From Streptomyces sp. AA1529 (GTDB lineage: Bacteria > Actinomycetota > Actinomycetes > Streptomycetales > Streptomycetaceae), in the NCBI RefSeq assembly GCF_000280905.1, contig NZ_ALAP01000012.1, positions 1 to 64,000 of the forward strand: 64,000 nt of DNA, read 5' to 3'. Shown here one piece after another: positions 50,365-59,707 of this stretch. The position numbers and the translations under genes were made by a program. The notes beneath the pieces are model-generated. The model had not been told where the DNA came from. It saw nothing but the letters and a program-made list of their open reading frames with translations, and did no database searches. Positions within the stretch are counted from its first letter, which is position 1; each line of letters begins with the position of its first letter.

Positions 50365-51723
50365 ATGGCGGCGAGCGCCCCCCGGGTCTTCGTCTCGCAC
50401 CTGGCCGGTACCGCGGTCTTCGACCCGAACGGCGACCAGGTCGGCAGGGTCCGCGACGTGGTGGCGCTGCTCGGCGGCCGGCGCAGGCTGCCCAGCGTCC
50501 TCGGGCTGGTGGTGGAGGTCGTCAGCAGACGCCGGGTCTTCCTGCCCATGACCCGGGTGACGGGTGTGGAGTCAGGCCAGGTCATCACCACGGGTGTGCT
50601 CAACATCCGGCGCTTCGAGCGGCGGCCCAACGAGCGGCTGGTCCTCGGCGAGCTGCTGGACCGCCAGGTGACGCTGGTGGAGACCGGCGAGGAGGTCACC
50701 GTCCTGGACGTCGGCCTCCAGCGGCTGCCCGCACGCCGCGACTGGGAGATCGACCGGCTCTTCGTCCGCAAGGGCCGCAAGGGCGGCGGACTGCGGGCCC
50801 GGCGCGGTGAGGCGCTGACCGTCGAGTGGGACGCGGTGTCCGGCTTCAATCTGGAGGAGCCCGAGCAGGGCACCGCCAACCTGCTGGCCACCTTCGAGCA
50901 ACTGCGCCCCGCGGACCTGGCCAACGTCCTGCACCACCTCTCCGAGAAGCGCCGGGCCGAGGTGGCCGCGGCGCTCCACGACGACCGGCTCGCCGATGTG
51001 CTGGAGGAACTGCCGGACGACGACCAGGTGGAGATCATCAACAAGCTCGCCGACGAGCGGGCGGCACTCGTGCTGGAGGCGATGGACCCCGACGACGCGG
51101 CCGACCTGCTCGGCGAACTCCCGGAGGACGACAAGGAGCGCCTGCTGGGCCTGATGCAGCCTCAGGAGGCGGCACCGGTGCGGCGACTGCTGTCCTACGA
51201 GGAGGGCACGGCGGGCAGCCTGATGACGACCGAGCCGATCGTGCTGCGCCCGGACGCGAGCGTCGCCGAGGCGCTGGCCCGGGTGCGCATCGAGGATCTT
51301 CCGGCGCCGCTGGCCTCCCAGGTCTACGTCTGCCGGCCGCCGGACGAGACCCCCACCGGCAAGTACCTGGGCGTCGTGCACTTCCAACGGCTGCTGCGCG
51401 AACCGCCGTTCGCCCTGGTGGGCGCACTCGTCGATGCCGACCTGCGGCCCCTGCCGCCGACCGCCTCGGTGCCCGCGCTGACGAGCTATCTGGCGGCGTA
51501 CAACATCGTCTCGGCGCCCGTCGTGGACGAGGGCGGCCATCTGCTGGGCGCCGTCACGGTGGACGACGTGCTGGACGACCTGCTGCCGGAGGGGTGGCGC
51601 GAGGCGGCGGCCGAGGGCGGGCTGCCCGGCTTCGCGCCGGGACCCCACGAGCGGCCCGGGGCGCCCGCCGCACCGGGCGGCGCGGCGCGCGGACCCGACG
51701 GGAGGGAGCCGGAGGATGGCTGA
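50365..51723 (+). CDS. PRC-barrel/MgtE-N/CBS protein without membrane domain
   Basis: This 452-residue soluble protein has two PRC-barrel-like repeats (about 5-150: FDPNGDQVGRVRDVVALLG, ... LGELLDRQVTL). The MgtE-N superhelix follows (LRPADLANVLHHLSEKRRAEVAAALHDDRLADVLEELPDDDQVEIINKL and ... DPDDAADLLGELPEDDKERLL), then two CBS domains. MgtE N-terminal and CBS domains close the Mg2+ channel MgtE; here no channel helices follow. It may thus sense Mg2+ or a nucleotide and act on a partner. The DUF1003 membrane gene overlaps its end by 8 nt, a plausible partner. No signal peptide; the last 45 residues are Pro/Gly-rich. Confidence 0.85.
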   Translation: MAASAPRVFVSHLAGTAVFDPNGDQVGRVRDVVALLGGRRRLPSVLGLVVEVVSRRRVFLPMTRVTGVESGQVITTGVLNIRRFERRPNERLVLGELLDRQVTLVETGEEVTVLDVGLQRLPARRDWEIDRLFVRKGRKGGGLRARRGEALTVEWDAVSGFNLEEPEQGTANLLATFEQLRPADLANVLHHLSEKRRAEVAAALHDDRLADVLEELPDDDQVEIINKLADERAALVLEAMDPDDAADLLGELPEDDKERLLGLMQPQEAAPVRRLLSYEEGTAGSLMTTEPIVLRPDASVAEALARVRIEDLPAPLASQVYVCRPPDETPTGKYLGVVHFQRLLREPPFALVGALVDADLRPLPPTASVPALTSYLAAYNIVSAPVVDEGGHLLGAVTVDDVLDDLLPEGWREAAAEGGLPGFAPGPHERPGAPAAPGGAARGPDGREPEDG

Positions 51724-52252
51724 GCGGGAGGGACCACGGCTGGACGTACCGCGTGCGCCCCGGCGCACGCTGCTGCCGGCCTACGACCCGGACACCTTCG
51801 GACGGGCCTCGGAGCGGATCGCGCGGTTCCTGGGCACCGGCCGCTTCCTGGTGTGGATGACGGTCGTGATCATCGTCTGGATGGGCTGGAACATCGTCGC
51901 CCCGGACGGTCTGAAGTTCGACGAGTACCCGTTCATCTTCCTGACGCTGGCCCTGTCCCTCCAGGCGTCCTACGCGGCCCCGCTCATCCTGCTCGCGCAG
52001 AACCGCCAGGACGACCGGGACCGGGTCAACCTGGAGCAGGACCGCAAGCGCAACGAGCGCAGCATCGCCGACACCGAGTTCCTGGCGCGCGAGATCGCCG
52101 CGCTGCGGATGGGCCTGGGCGAGGTGGCCACCCGGGACTGGATCCGCTCGGAACTGGCGGAGCTGGTCAAGGACCTGGAACAGCAGGACCGGCCGGGTGC
52201 GGCCGCCGGCCGCACACCCGCCGGGGCCGGCGAGCGTGACCAAGACCGCTGA
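51716..52252 (+). CDS. DUF1003 membrane protein
   Basis: This 178-residue protein has two membrane helices (WMTVVIIVWMGWNIVAP and FIFLTLALSLQASYAAPLILLA) followed by NRQDDRDRVNLEQDRKRNERSIADTEFLAREIAAL, the DUF1003 signature. Members are small membrane proteins of unknown function often beside MgtE-like genes. Its ATG overlaps the end of the MgtE-N gene by 8 nt (ATGGCTGA), so they are translationally coupled and may work together. Confidence 0.88.
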   Translation: MAEREGPRLDVPRAPRRTLLPAYDPDTFGRASERIARFLGTGRFLVWMTVVIIVWMGWNIVAPDGLKFDEYPFIFLTLALSLQASYAAPLILLAQNRQDDRDRVNLEQDRKRNERSIADTEFLAREIAALRMGLGEVATRDWIRSELAELVKDLEQQDRPGAAAGRTPAGAGERDQDR

Positions 52253-52260
52253 CCGGTCGC

Positions 52261-52297
52261 TTAGCTCACGCGCCCTACCCGGCCGTACCATGCATGC
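52261..52297 (+). promoter_or_regulatory. Candidate promoter giving a leaderless mrp transcript
   Basis: TTAGCT (52261-52266) and TACCAT (52286-52291) are 19 nt apart. The -10 ends 6 nt before the ATG at 52298, and no ribosome site is present upstream of it. If transcription starts at the A, the mRNA is leaderless, common in Streptomyces. Confidence 0.45.
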
Positions 52298-53455
52298 ATG
52301 GCTACCGAGACCCAGGAATCCACCCCCACCGAAGACGCGGTGCGCGCGGCGCTCGCGACGGTGAACGACCCGGAGATCCACCGGCCGATCACCGACCTGG
52401 GGATGGTCAAATCCATCGGCATCGCGCCCGGTGGCGCGGTCGACGTCGGGGTCTATCTGACGGTCTCCGGCTGTCCGCTGCGCGAGACCATCACCGCGAA
52501 CGTGACCGAGGCCGTGCAGCAGGTGCCGGGGGTCAGCTCCGTCAGCGTCGAGCTGGACGTGATGAGCGACGAGCAGCGCCGCGAGCTGGCGGCCTCCCTG
52601 CGGGGCGGCACCGCCGAGCGGGAGGTCCCCTTCGCCCAGCCCGGCTCGCTGACCCGGGTGTACTGCGTGGCGTCCGGCAAGGGCGGGGTCGGCAAGTCCT
52701 CGGTGACGGTGAACCTGGCCGCGGCGCTGGCCGCCGACGGGATGAAGGTCGGCGTGGTGGACGCCGACATCTACGGCCACTCCGTCCCCCGGATGCTGGG
52801 CGCGGACGGGCGTCCGACCCAGGTCGAGGACATGATCATGCCGCCGTCGGCACACGGCGTGAAGGTGATCTCGATCGGGATGTTCACCCCGGGCAACGCG
52901 CCGGTGGTGTGGCGCGGACCGATGCTGCACCGCGCGCTCCAGCAGTTCCTGGCCGATGTCTACTGGGGCGACCTGGACGTGCTGCTGCTGGACCTGCCGC
53001 CCGGCACCGGGGACATCGCGATCTCGGTGGCCCAGCTCGTGCCGAACGCGGAGATCCTGGTGGTGACGACCCCGCAGCAGGCCGCGGCGGAGGTGGCCGA
53101 GCGCGCCGGGTCCATCGCCGTGCAGACCCACCAGAAGATCGTCGGCGTGATCGAGAACATGTCGGGCATGCCGTGCCCGCACTGCGACGAGATGGTCGAC
53201 GTCTTCGGCACCGGCGGGGGCCGGAAGGTGGCCGAGGGGCTGACCCGCACCACCGGCGCCGAGGTGCCGGTGCTCGGCGGCATCCCGATCGATCTGCGGT
53301 TGCGCGAAGGCGGCGACGAGGGCAAGCCGGTGGTGCTCAGCGACCCGGACTCCCCCGCCGGGAAGGCACTGCGCACCGTCGCCGACAAGCTCAGCTCGCG
53401 CCAGCGCGGCCTGTCGGGCATGTCCCTGGGCCTCACCCCGAGCAACAAGTTCTGA
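52298..53455 (+). CDS. mrp: Mrp/ApbC P-loop iron-sulfur carrier
   Basis: Mrp (ApbC/Nbp35 family) binds and transfers Fe-S clusters in an ATP-dependent way in the cytoplasm. The 385-residue protein has an N-terminal MIP18/DUF59 domain (VNDPEIHRPITDLGMV, SGCPLRETI), the deviant Walker A SGKGGVGKSSVTVNLA (about 126-141), DADIYGHSVPRMLG, DLPPGTGD and the cluster-ligating CPHC at about 293-296. The third ATG of the run ATGCATGCATG is used, because it alone is in frame. It follows DUF1003 by 45 bp but appears to have its own promoter. Confidence 0.93.
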   Translation: MATETQESTPTEDAVRAALATVNDPEIHRPITDLGMVKSIGIAPGGAVDVGVYLTVSGCPLRETITANVTEAVQQVPGVSSVSVELDVMSDEQRRELAASLRGGTAEREVPFAQPGSLTRVYCVASGKGGVGKSSVTVNLAAALAADGMKVGVVDADIYGHSVPRMLGADGRPTQVEDMIMPPSAHGVKVISIGMFTPGNAPVVWRGPMLHRALQQFLADVYWGDLDVLLLDLPPGTGDIAISVAQLVPNAEILVVTTPQQAAAEVAERAGSIAVQTHQKIVGVIENMSGMPCPHCDEMVDVFGTGGGRKVAEGLTRTTGAEVPVLGGIPIDLRLREGGDEGKPVVLSDPDSPAGKALRTVADKLSSRQRGLSGMSLGLTPSNKF

Positions 53456-53543
53456 GGCCGTCTGGCGCCCGTACGGCGCCGCGCGACCCCCGTGCGGTGA
53501 GCACCGGGCGGGGGCCTACGCGCGCGCCCGCCCGGCCGGGCGC

Positions 53544-54200
53544 TCAGCCCCGCTCGTATTCCGTGATGTCCTTCACCACGGCGAAGCCGAGTCCGTAGGC
53601 GCTCATCCCGCGCCCGTAGGCGCCCAGGTGGACGCCTTCCTGGGCCGAGCCGGCGAGCACCCAGCCGTACGCGGACTCGCGGTAGTGGAAGTCGGTGGGA
53701 ATGCCGTCCACCGGCAGCGAGAGGCTGCTCCAGCCGGAGCCGTCCAGGTCGTCGGCGAGTTCCCAGGCGACGCCGGTCTGCTGGTCGAGCCAGTCCTGCC
53801 GCAGACTGCGGTCCATCTCCATCGGGAAGCTGCACGAGAGCAGCCCCGAGCCCGCCAGCCAGGCGGCGGTGGAGACGGAGGTGGCCTCCAGTGTGCCGGT
53901 GCCGTCCCCGCTGCGCCGCACGGGGCGGCTGGCGAGGGTGACGACGACGGCGAAGCTCTCGTCCTCGGGAGTGGTCTCGACACGGAGGGAGGGCTCTTCG
54001 CCGTGGCCGGTCGAACCGTGCTCGACCGTGCCGTCGGCCGCCGTGCCGACCTGCATCAGCCAGCGCGGTCCGGTGAAGGCCGCGTCCAGGCCGTACCACG
54101 GAAAGGCAGCCATCAGGTAGTCGTCCACAGCCCGCCGCGCGCCGGGTACCCCCTGTGCGGCGGGCCCGGATTCACCGGCCGGCCGACTCGTCGTCTCCAT
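53544..54200 (-). CDS. Hypothetical protein (Streptomyces-type, unknown function)
   Basis: I do not recognise a family. The 218-residue product has no signal peptide or membrane helix. It includes VDDYLMAAFPWYGLDAAFTGPRWLMQVGT, DRSLRQDWLDQQTGVAWELADDLDGSGWSSLSLPVDG and a C-terminal AYGRGMSAYGLGFAVVKDITEYERG. Trp and aromatic residues are enriched. It lies between mrp and tatB, convergent with mrp and in the same direction as tatB. Confidence 0.7.
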   Translation of the reverse strand: METTSRPAGESGPAAQGVPGARRAVDDYLMAAFPWYGLDAAFTGPRWLMQVGTAADGTVEHGSTGHGEEPSLRVETTPEDESFAVVVTLASRPVRRSGDGTGTLEATSVSTAAWLAGSGLLSCSFPMEMDRSLRQDWLDQQTGVAWELADDLDGSGWSSLSLPVDGIPTDFHYRESAYGWVLAGSAQEGVHLGAYGRGMSAYGLGFAVVKDITEYERG

Positions 54201-54422
54201 CTGTGCGACGCCTCCTCATTGCCCTGTTGCCTGGGCAGCCGAGCTCCTCGGACGGCGACCCCCGACACTGGGAGGATAGCCACACCGGTCCGCCGTGTCG
54301 GTCATGCCCGGTGGATCAGGACGCGGTGCGGGTGGCGAGATGGACGGCAAACGCCGTAGATGTCCCGGTGGTGTGAATGCCGAGGTGACGGGATCGTTGC
54401 CTGATGAGGCGTCAGATGAGGG

Positions 54423-54941
54423 TCAGGTGGCGTCCGCGTCGAACGGCGGCGGGTCGCCCTTGCGGAGCACGTCTCCTTGCACCGGTCGGCCGTTCACCCC
54501 GTCGGAGGTGCGCTTGGTCAGATCGGGTCCCTGCGGTCCGCCGCCCCGGAGGCTCTTGCCGGACCGCTCGGACCCGCCGGAATCGCCGCCGCGGGCGGAG
54601 CCGGCGCCCCCGCTGTCGGTGCCGTTGACCGCGTCGGTGACTTCGGCCAGATCCTTGCGCAGGTCGAAGCTGTTGCTGATCTCCTTGATGCCCAGGTCGT
54701 CGTTGTCCAGCAGGTGCTTGCGCGCGAAGTTCTTCGGATTCAGGTCCTCGAACTCGAAGTCCTTGAACTCCGGTCCCAGCTCGCTCCTGATGTCCTCCTT
54801 CGCGCTGTCGGAGAACTGGCGCACCTTGCGGATGAAGGCGGAGACGTCCTGGATCACCTTGGGGAGTTTCTCGGGGCCGAACACGAGCACCGCCAGCACG
54901 ATGAGCGCGACCAGCTCCAGTGGTCCTATATCGAAGAACAC
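54423..54941 (-). CDS. tatB: Sec-independent translocase protein TatB
   Basis: TatB is the substrate-docking component of the twin-arginine translocase, which exports folded proteins. The 172-residue product has the single N-terminal helix with IGPLELVALIVLAVLVFGPEKLPKVIQDVSAFIRKVR and the amphipathic helix typical of TatB, then an acidic linker. The GTG at 54941 begins MFFDIGPLEL. It lies 95 bp downstream of htrA, in an order also found in mycobacteria (sigE-rseA-htrA-tatB), separate from tatAC. Confidence 0.9.
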   Translation of the reverse strand: MFFDIGPLELVALIVLAVLVFGPEKLPKVIQDVSAFIRKVRQFSDSAKEDIRSELGPEFKDFEFEDLNPKNFARKHLLDNDDLGIKEISNSFDLRKDLAEVTDAVNGTDSGGAGSARGGDSGGSERSGKSLRGGGPQGPDLTKRTSDGVNGRPVQGDVLRKGDPPPFDADAT

Positions 54942-55036
54942 CGCGCAGCTCCCTCACTCCGTCCACGGCTCCTGCAGCCAGATGTCACGGTACCCGCCCA
55001 CGGCCCGCGAACGGGAGCCCGCCCTGGCACCCGGCG

Positions 55037-56755
55037 TCAGCCGGTGGCGGAGCCGAGCGTCACCCGCACCGTCCGCCGCGCCCCCGACACGCCCCCGTCC
55101 AGGACGGTCAGCCCCAGCTCGTCGCCCGGACGGTGGCTGCGGATCCGGACGATCAGCTCCTCGCCCCCGGCCACGGGCTTCCCGCCGACCTCGGTGATCA
55201 CATCACCCGCCGCCAGCCCGGCCCGGTCGGCCGGGCCGCCCGGCACGACCGCGCCGCGGCCGCCGGCACCGCCGATCCGCGCGCCCTCGCCCTCGTACCG
55301 CATGTCGAGCGAGACCCCGATGACCGGATGGGTGGCGCGGCCCTCGTTGATGAGCTCCTCGGCGACCCGGCGGGCCTGGTTGACCGGGATGGCGAAGCCC
55401 AGGCCGACGCTGCCGCCGCCCTCGCCGCCGGACAGACCCGGAGCGCCGCCCGCACCCCTGATCGCGCTGTTCACCCCCACGACCCGGCCCCCGGCGTCCA
55501 CCAGCGGGCCGCCGGAGTTGCCGGGGTTCATGGGCGCATCGGTCTGCAGCGCGTTCACATAGCTCAGCTCGCCGCCCGGCTCCCCGCCCCCCGCCGTGAT
55601 GGGCCGCTCGGTCGCGCTGACGATGCCGGTGGTGACCGTGCCGTCCAGGTCGAAGGGGGCACCGAAGGCGATGACGGGGTCGCCGACCCGGACGCCGTCG
55701 GAGTCGCCGAGCGGCAACGGCGTCAGCCCGGAGACATCCGGGACCCGGACGACGGCCAGGTCGTATCCGGCGTCACCGCCGACCACCTCGCCGGTCGCGG
55801 CCTGGCCGCCGTCGAAGGTCACCCGGACCCCGTCGGGGCCCTCGGCGGACTCGACGACATGCTGGTTGGTGAGGATGTGGCCGCGCCGGTCCAGCACGAA
55901 GCCGGTGCCCGTGGCCTCGGCGCCGCCGCCGCGCGCGTGCAGCGTGACGACGCCGGGCAGCGTCTGCCGCGCGATCCCCGCGATGCTCCCCTCCGGCCGC
56001 GCACCGCCCTCCGCCGCCGCGGTACGGGGCAGCTCGACGTCGCTCACGGAGCCGTTCCGCTCGACATAGGCGCCGATGAGCCCGCCCGCGCCACCGGCCA
56101 CCAGCGCCAGCACCAGGGCGCCGAGCGCGATCCGGCGCCCGCGGCGCGGGGGCCGCGCGGAAGGCCGCGGCGGGAGCGGCGGCACGGCGGACTGCGGCAC
56201 GGCGGGCTGCGGCACGGCGGACTGCGGCACTGGCTCTCCGGCCGGCCGACCGGGCTGCTGCGCTCCGGCGCTCCGGTGGTCCGCCGGGGGCACCTCGGCA
56301 CCGCCGGAGCCCCCGGCCGGCACCCCGTGGGGCGGCGTCGTGCTGCCGGGCGGCAGGGCGACGCCGTGCGGCGGGGTGGCCGGGGGACGCTGGACGGGCG
56401 GTGCGGGAGCCCAGGGGCCGGGTCCGCCGTAGGGAGGGGTGGAGTACGGGTCCACGCCGTGCAGCGGCTCGGGGCACGCGGCGGGCTCCGCAGCCGGCTC
56501 CCCGGCCACGGCCGCCCCCGGCACCTCAGGACCGGCGGTGCCCGGCGCGTCCGGTTCTCCGGCGGCCGGTTCCCCGGCGGGCGCCTGGGCCGTCCGCTCG
56601 GTCCGCTCCCGCGCGGGCCCGGTCGCCATCGGCTCGGTAACCTCCGACTCGGTCGCCGCCGACTCGGTCGCCGCCGGCTGGGGCCGGCTGTCCGGGATCC
56701 CGCGTGGGCGGCTCCACCACTTCGGCTGCTGCCTGGTGGCGTTCGGCTCGTCCAT
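55037..56755 (-). CDS. htrA: HtrA/DegP-like trypsin-type serine protease with PDZ domain
   Basis: HtrA degrades misfolded envelope proteins. The 572-residue protein has a long Pro/Gly-rich cytoplasmic stretch (1-205), one membrane helix near 210-232, then a trypsin-like domain with H299 (NQHVV), D332 (GYDLAVVR) and S414 (GNSGGPL), and a C-terminal PDZ domain (GGPADRAGLAAGDVITEVGGKPV). All three catalytic residues are present. It is downstream of rseA, with a gap of about 120 bp. A 15-bp tandem repeat in the Pro-rich part encodes PQSAV/PQPAV. Confidence 0.92.
   Translation of the reverse strand: MDEPNATRQQPKWWSRPRGIPDSRPQPAATESAATESEVTEPMATGPARERTERTAQAPAGEPAAGEPDAPGTAGPEVPGAAVAGEPAAEPAACPEPLHGVDPYSTPPYGGPGPWAPAPPVQRPPATPPHGVALPPGSTTPPHGVPAGGSGGAEVPPADHRSAGAQQPGRPAGEPVPQSAVPQPAVPQSAVPPLPPRPSARPPRRGRRIALGALVLALVAGGAGGLIGAYVERNGSVSDVELPRTAAAEGGARPEGSIAGIARQTLPGVVTLHARGGGAEATGTGFVLDRRGHILTNQHVVESAEGPDGVRVTFDGGQAATGEVVGGDAGYDLAVVRVPDVSGLTPLPLGDSDGVRVGDPVIAFGAPFDLDGTVTTGIVSATERPITAGGGEPGGELSYVNALQTDAPMNPGNSGGPLVDAGGRVVGVNSAIRGAGGAPGLSGGEGGGSVGLGFAIPVNQARRVAEELINEGRATHPVIGVSLDMRYEGEGARIGGAGGRGAVVPGGPADRAGLAAGDVITEVGGKPVAGGEELIVRIRSHRPGDELGLTVLDGGVSGARRTVRVTLGSATG
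56181..56230. repeat. 15-bp tandem repeat in htrA
   Basis: Three copies of ggcacggcgg(a/g)ctgc plus five bases encode PQSAV/PQPAV repeats in the cytoplasmic Pro-rich part of HtrA. Confidence 0.8.
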
Positions 56756-56877
56756 GCACTCTCCAGTTGGTCACCCGCGACTCACACCCTCCCCGGACCT
56801 CGGCCGGGGGCAGGGCGTCGGAAGGATTCAACCAGGAACGCGGCGCGGCGCCCAGCGCGCGTCAACCCGGCGCCGCG

Positions 56878-57921
56878 TCAGCGCCCGGCCGGGTCCGGCG
56901 CGGTGGCCGAGAGCGAACTCGTCACCGCCGGAGCGCGGCCGGGGAAGGAGCGCAGCACCGAGGGATCGTGCCGGACGGCCGGACGGCGGGCGAGCCGCAT
57001 CTCGGTGGCGGGCTCCTGCTTCGGCCCGCCGGACAGCAGCGAGGCAGAGCCGCGCAGCGCGCTCAGGGTGCCGGCCGTACCGCTCTCCCCGTACCAGCCG
57101 GAGGCGTTGGTGGCGGGCGAGAGCCGGGCGGGTGCCGAGCGCCGCAGCATGCTCACGGGCGCGTTCGGCTGCGCGGTGGGGGCCGCCGCACCGTAGGAGG
57201 CCACCGGCGCGAAGGTGGGGCCGGAGTCCGAACCGCGGGTGCCCTGCGTGCCCCCGCGCTGGTGGTCGCCGCCGCGCCGCCTGCCGTCCCGGGAGGCCCC
57301 GGAGCCGGAGGCCGGACTGCGTACCGCGTTGGCGGAGGGGTTTTCGCCGCCCGTCCCACCGGATGTGCTCGCCGCGCCGGAGGCCAGAGTGCCGCCGAAG
57401 GCGAGGGCCGCCAGGGAGAAGGCGCCCGCCGCGGCGAACGCGAACCGGCGTCCGCGGGAGGCCGAGCGCTCCCGCTCGGCGCGCTCGGCCCGCTCGGCGC
57501 TGTCGGGCGGCGGGACCTCATGTATCCGGAAGCCGCGGGGCGGGGTGAGCGGGCTGCGCCCGCCGGTCCGGCCGCCGGGAAGGTGGTCGAAGGCCCAGGA
57601 CGAGCGGCCGGAGCCGCCCGGCAGCACGGGCGCCGCGAACGCGCCGCCGCCCGGCCCGCCGGGACCGGGGGCCGCATCGCCCCCGGGGCGCGGGCCGCCG
57701 TCCGCGGGCAGGCCCTGCAATCTGGCGAGGAGTCCGTCCGAGGGCGGTGGTGGCGCGGCGTCCGCGAAGACGTTCTTGAGCCGGCGCTGCGCATCGGCCT
57801 CGGCCTTGCACCCCGGGCAGGTGGCCAGATGCGCGAGCACCCGCTCGCGGGCGTCGTGCCCCAGCTCCCCGTCGACCAGTGCGGCGAGGCGGTCTCCGAG
57901 ATGGTGTTCGGCGGAGGTCAC
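56878..57921 (-). CDS. rseA: Anti-sigma factor RseA-like (zinc-finger ZAS type)
   Basis: This 347-residue protein begins with a zinc anti-sigma domain: [38 protein letters not shown], which supplies the HxxxCxxC zinc motif. A Pro/Gly-rich linker follows, then one membrane helix ([22 protein letters not shown], about 158-180) and an extracellular Ser/Gly-rich tail. It should hold SigE at the membrane until envelope stress. The GTG start overlaps the sigE stop by four bases (GTGA), so the two are made in equal amounts. The tail is longer than in mycobacterial RseA. Confidence 0.88.
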   Translation of the reverse strand: MTSAEHHLGDRLAALVDGELGHDARERVLAHLATCPGCKAEADAQRRLKNVFADAAPPPPSDGLLARLQGLPADGGPRPGGDAAPGPGGPGGGAFAAPVLPGGSGRSSWAFDHLPGGRTGGRSPLTPPRGFRIHEVPPPDSAERAERAERERSASRGRRFAFAAAGAFSLAALAFGGTLASGAASTSGGTGGENPSANAVRSPASGSGASRDGRRRGGDHQRGGTQGTRGSDSGPTFAPVASYGAAAPTAQPNAPVSMLRRSAPARLSPATNASGWYGESGTAGTLSALRGSASLLSGGPKQEPATEMRLARRPAVRHDPSVLRSFPGRAPAVTSSLSATAPDPAGR

Positions 57922-58691
57922 CCGGCGCTCACCTCGCCCGCCCGGGCCGACGGCACCACCGCGCTCAGGGTGCGCCGCTGCTCGGTGCGAGCGGCGGGCG
58001 AGCGGTGCTGGAGCGCCTTGCGCAGGTGGGAGCGGCCGCGGTGGATACGGCTGCGGACGGTGCCGAGCTTGACCCCGAGCGTCGCGGCGATCTCCTCGTA
58101 GGAGAGCCCCTCGATGTCGCAGAGCACCACGGCGGCACGGAACTCGGGGGCGAGGGTGTCCAGGGCCTGCTGGACGTCCGCGTCGAAGTGGGTGTCGTTG
58201 AAGTGCTGCTGCGGGGTGGGCTCGCGGCTGGGCAGCCGCTCGGCGGCGTCGTCGGCGAGCGCGTCGAAGCGGATGCGCTGCTTGCGCCGGACCATGTCCA
58301 GGAAGAGGTTCGTGGTGATCCGGTGCAGCCAGCCCTCGAAGGTGCCGGGGGTGTAGGTCGACAGCGACCGGAAGACCCGGACGAAGACCTCCTGGGTGAG
58401 GTCCTCGGCGTCGTGCTGGTTACCGGTCAGGCGGTAGGCGAGGCGGTAGACCCGGGCACTGTGGTTGCTGACGATCTCCTCCCAGGACGGAGGGGTCCAC
58501 GCCTGCGCGTCCGCATCGGTCGTGAAAGTCGCCGTGGTCGCGGAATCGGCGGTGCGGGACTGGTCAGCGGTGTCGGTCACGGATTTCGGCTGTCCCGTCG
58601 ACCTGCGGAATCTGGAGAAGACGCCGCGGTCCCGGCTTGCAGCCGCACCTCCCCTGTCGGCTCTGGTGGTGTCCACTGGAGCCCCTACCAT
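57918..58691 (-). CDS. sigE: ECF sigma factor SigE
   Basis: This 257-residue ECF sigma factor has region 2 ([65 protein letters not shown]). It also has region 4 ([44 protein letters not shown]), plus a 65-residue N-terminal extension. It resembles mycobacterial SigE, which responds to envelope and oxidative stress, and shares the operon order sigE-rseA-htrA-tatB. The ATG at 58691 has GGGAG 8 nt upstream; GTG at 58697 is an alternative. The name reflects the mycobacterial ortholog, not the unrelated S. coelicolor CseB/C-linked sigma E. Confidence 0.88.
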   Translation of the reverse strand: MVGAPVDTTRADRGGAAASRDRGVFSRFRRSTGQPKSVTDTADQSRTADSATTATFTTDADAQAWTPPSWEEIVSNHSARVYRLAYRLTGNQHDAEDLTQEVFVRVFRSLSTYTPGTFEGWLHRITTNLFLDMVRRKQRIRFDALADDAAERLPSREPTPQQHFNDTHFDADVQQALDTLAPEFRAAVVLCDIEGLSYEEIAATLGVKLGTVRSRIHRGRSHLRKALQHRSPAARTEQRRTLSAVVPSARAGEVSAG

Positions 58692-58837
58692 AGCCACATC
58701 TCCCGTTAGCTCCGGATAAGAAACTTTGCCCGGCTTTGCCGACCGCTCCCCGGCGGTCCCTGCCTCCTCAACGCCCGGCCCCAACTGCGGGTTCCCGGGG
58801 CAACGGATACAGTCACGATTGCGTGGAGGACGGGGAC

Positions 58838-58851
58838 AGGAGAGGGCCATT
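58838..58851 (+). promoter_or_regulatory. Ribosome site and ATT start of the O-methyltransferase
   Basis: AGGAGAGG (58838-58845) precedes ATT at 58849-58851. No ATG or GTG lies in this frame near it; the only other option is a TTG at 58819 without a ribosome site. The next codons (ACC GGC AAC CGG) match the usual family start TGNRQTSW. Confidence 0.6.
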
Positions 58852-59514
58852 ACCGGCAACCGGCAGACGAGCTGGGAGTTCGCCGACGCGTACGGCGCAG
58901 AGCTCGTCGAGAACGCCGAGAGCGAAGCACTGCGCTGGGCCCGCGACCGGGCCCAGGAGGCTGGGCTGCGCACGGTCTCCCCCGCCACCGGAGCGGCACT
59001 GCGGCTGCTGGCGGCGGCCGCCGAGGCCAAGGCGGTCGCGGAGATCGGCACGGGGACCGGCGTCTCCGGACTGCACCTGCTGCACGGGATGCGATCCGAC
59101 GGGGTGCTCACGACGGTCGACACCGAACCGGAGCGGCAGCAGTTCGCCCGCGAGGCGTTCCGTGCCGCCGGGTTCGTCGGCAGCGGGGGCAACAGGGTGC
59201 GGTTCATCCCCGGCCGGGCCCTGGACGTGCTGCCGCGGCTGGCGGACGGCGGTTACGACCTCGTCTTCTGCGACGGCGACCGGACGGAGTGCCTGGACTA
59301 TCTCGCCGAATCGCTGCGGCTGCTGCGGGACGGCGGGCTGATCTGCTTCGCCGGGGTCTTCGCCGACGGGCGGACGGGCGAGGCCGCGGACCAGTCCCAC
59401 GAAGTACTGCGGCTGCGCGAGCTGTTGCGCACCGTCCGGGAGAGCACGCTGCTGGTGCCCTCGCTGCTGCCGGTGGGCGACGGGTTGCTGTGCGCGGTCA
59501 AACGCGGAGAGTGA
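58849..59514 (+). CDS. O-methyltransferase (class I, SAM-dependent), probable ATT start
   Basis: This 221-residue SAM-dependent methyltransferase of the catechol-O-methyltransferase-like family has [18 protein letters not shown] (SAM loop), [22 protein letters not shown], and [32 protein letters not shown] with the metal-linked Asp. The Mtb counterpart is Rv1220c, divergent from sigE as here. The start appears to be ATT at 58849 (see the separate entry), a rare start codon. A -10-like TACAGT at 58808-58813 places the transcript start about 30 nt upstream. Confidence 0.88.
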   Translation: MTGNRQTSWEFADAYGAELVENAESEALRWARDRAQEAGLRTVSPATGAALRLLAAAAEAKAVAEIGTGTGVSGLHLLHGMRSDGVLTTVDTEPERQQFAREAFRAAGFVGSGGNRVRFIPGRALDVLPRLADGGYDLVFCDGDRTECLDYLAESLRLLRDGGLICFAGVFADGRTGEAADQSHEVLRLRELLRTVRESTLLVPSLLPVGDGLLCAVKRGE

Positions 59515-59652
59515 CGGAGCCGTCGCGCGGTGCGTCCGCACTGCCGCCGGGCCTCCGGGAACGGCGCGGTCCCGGCCCCGGGAACCGGCCCCGGCACGGG
59601 GCCGTCCGCACGGCCGCACCGGAGGCGGCAGAGCCGCGCCCGGAGAGACGAA

Positions 59653-59697
59653 ACCGCCCCGGCGCACACGCGTGGCGTGCGTCCCGGGGCGGCGGTC
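59653..59697. terminator. Terminator between the O-methyltransferase and DUF3117 genes
   Basis: The segment accgccccgg...ccggggcgg forms a long, slightly imperfect GC hairpin (arms about 59653-59671 and 59675-59697). Read on the minus strand, it ends in GGTTTCGTCTC, so it fits best as the DUF3117 terminator. Confidence 0.65.
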
Positions 59698-59707
59698 CGC
59701 GGAGCGC

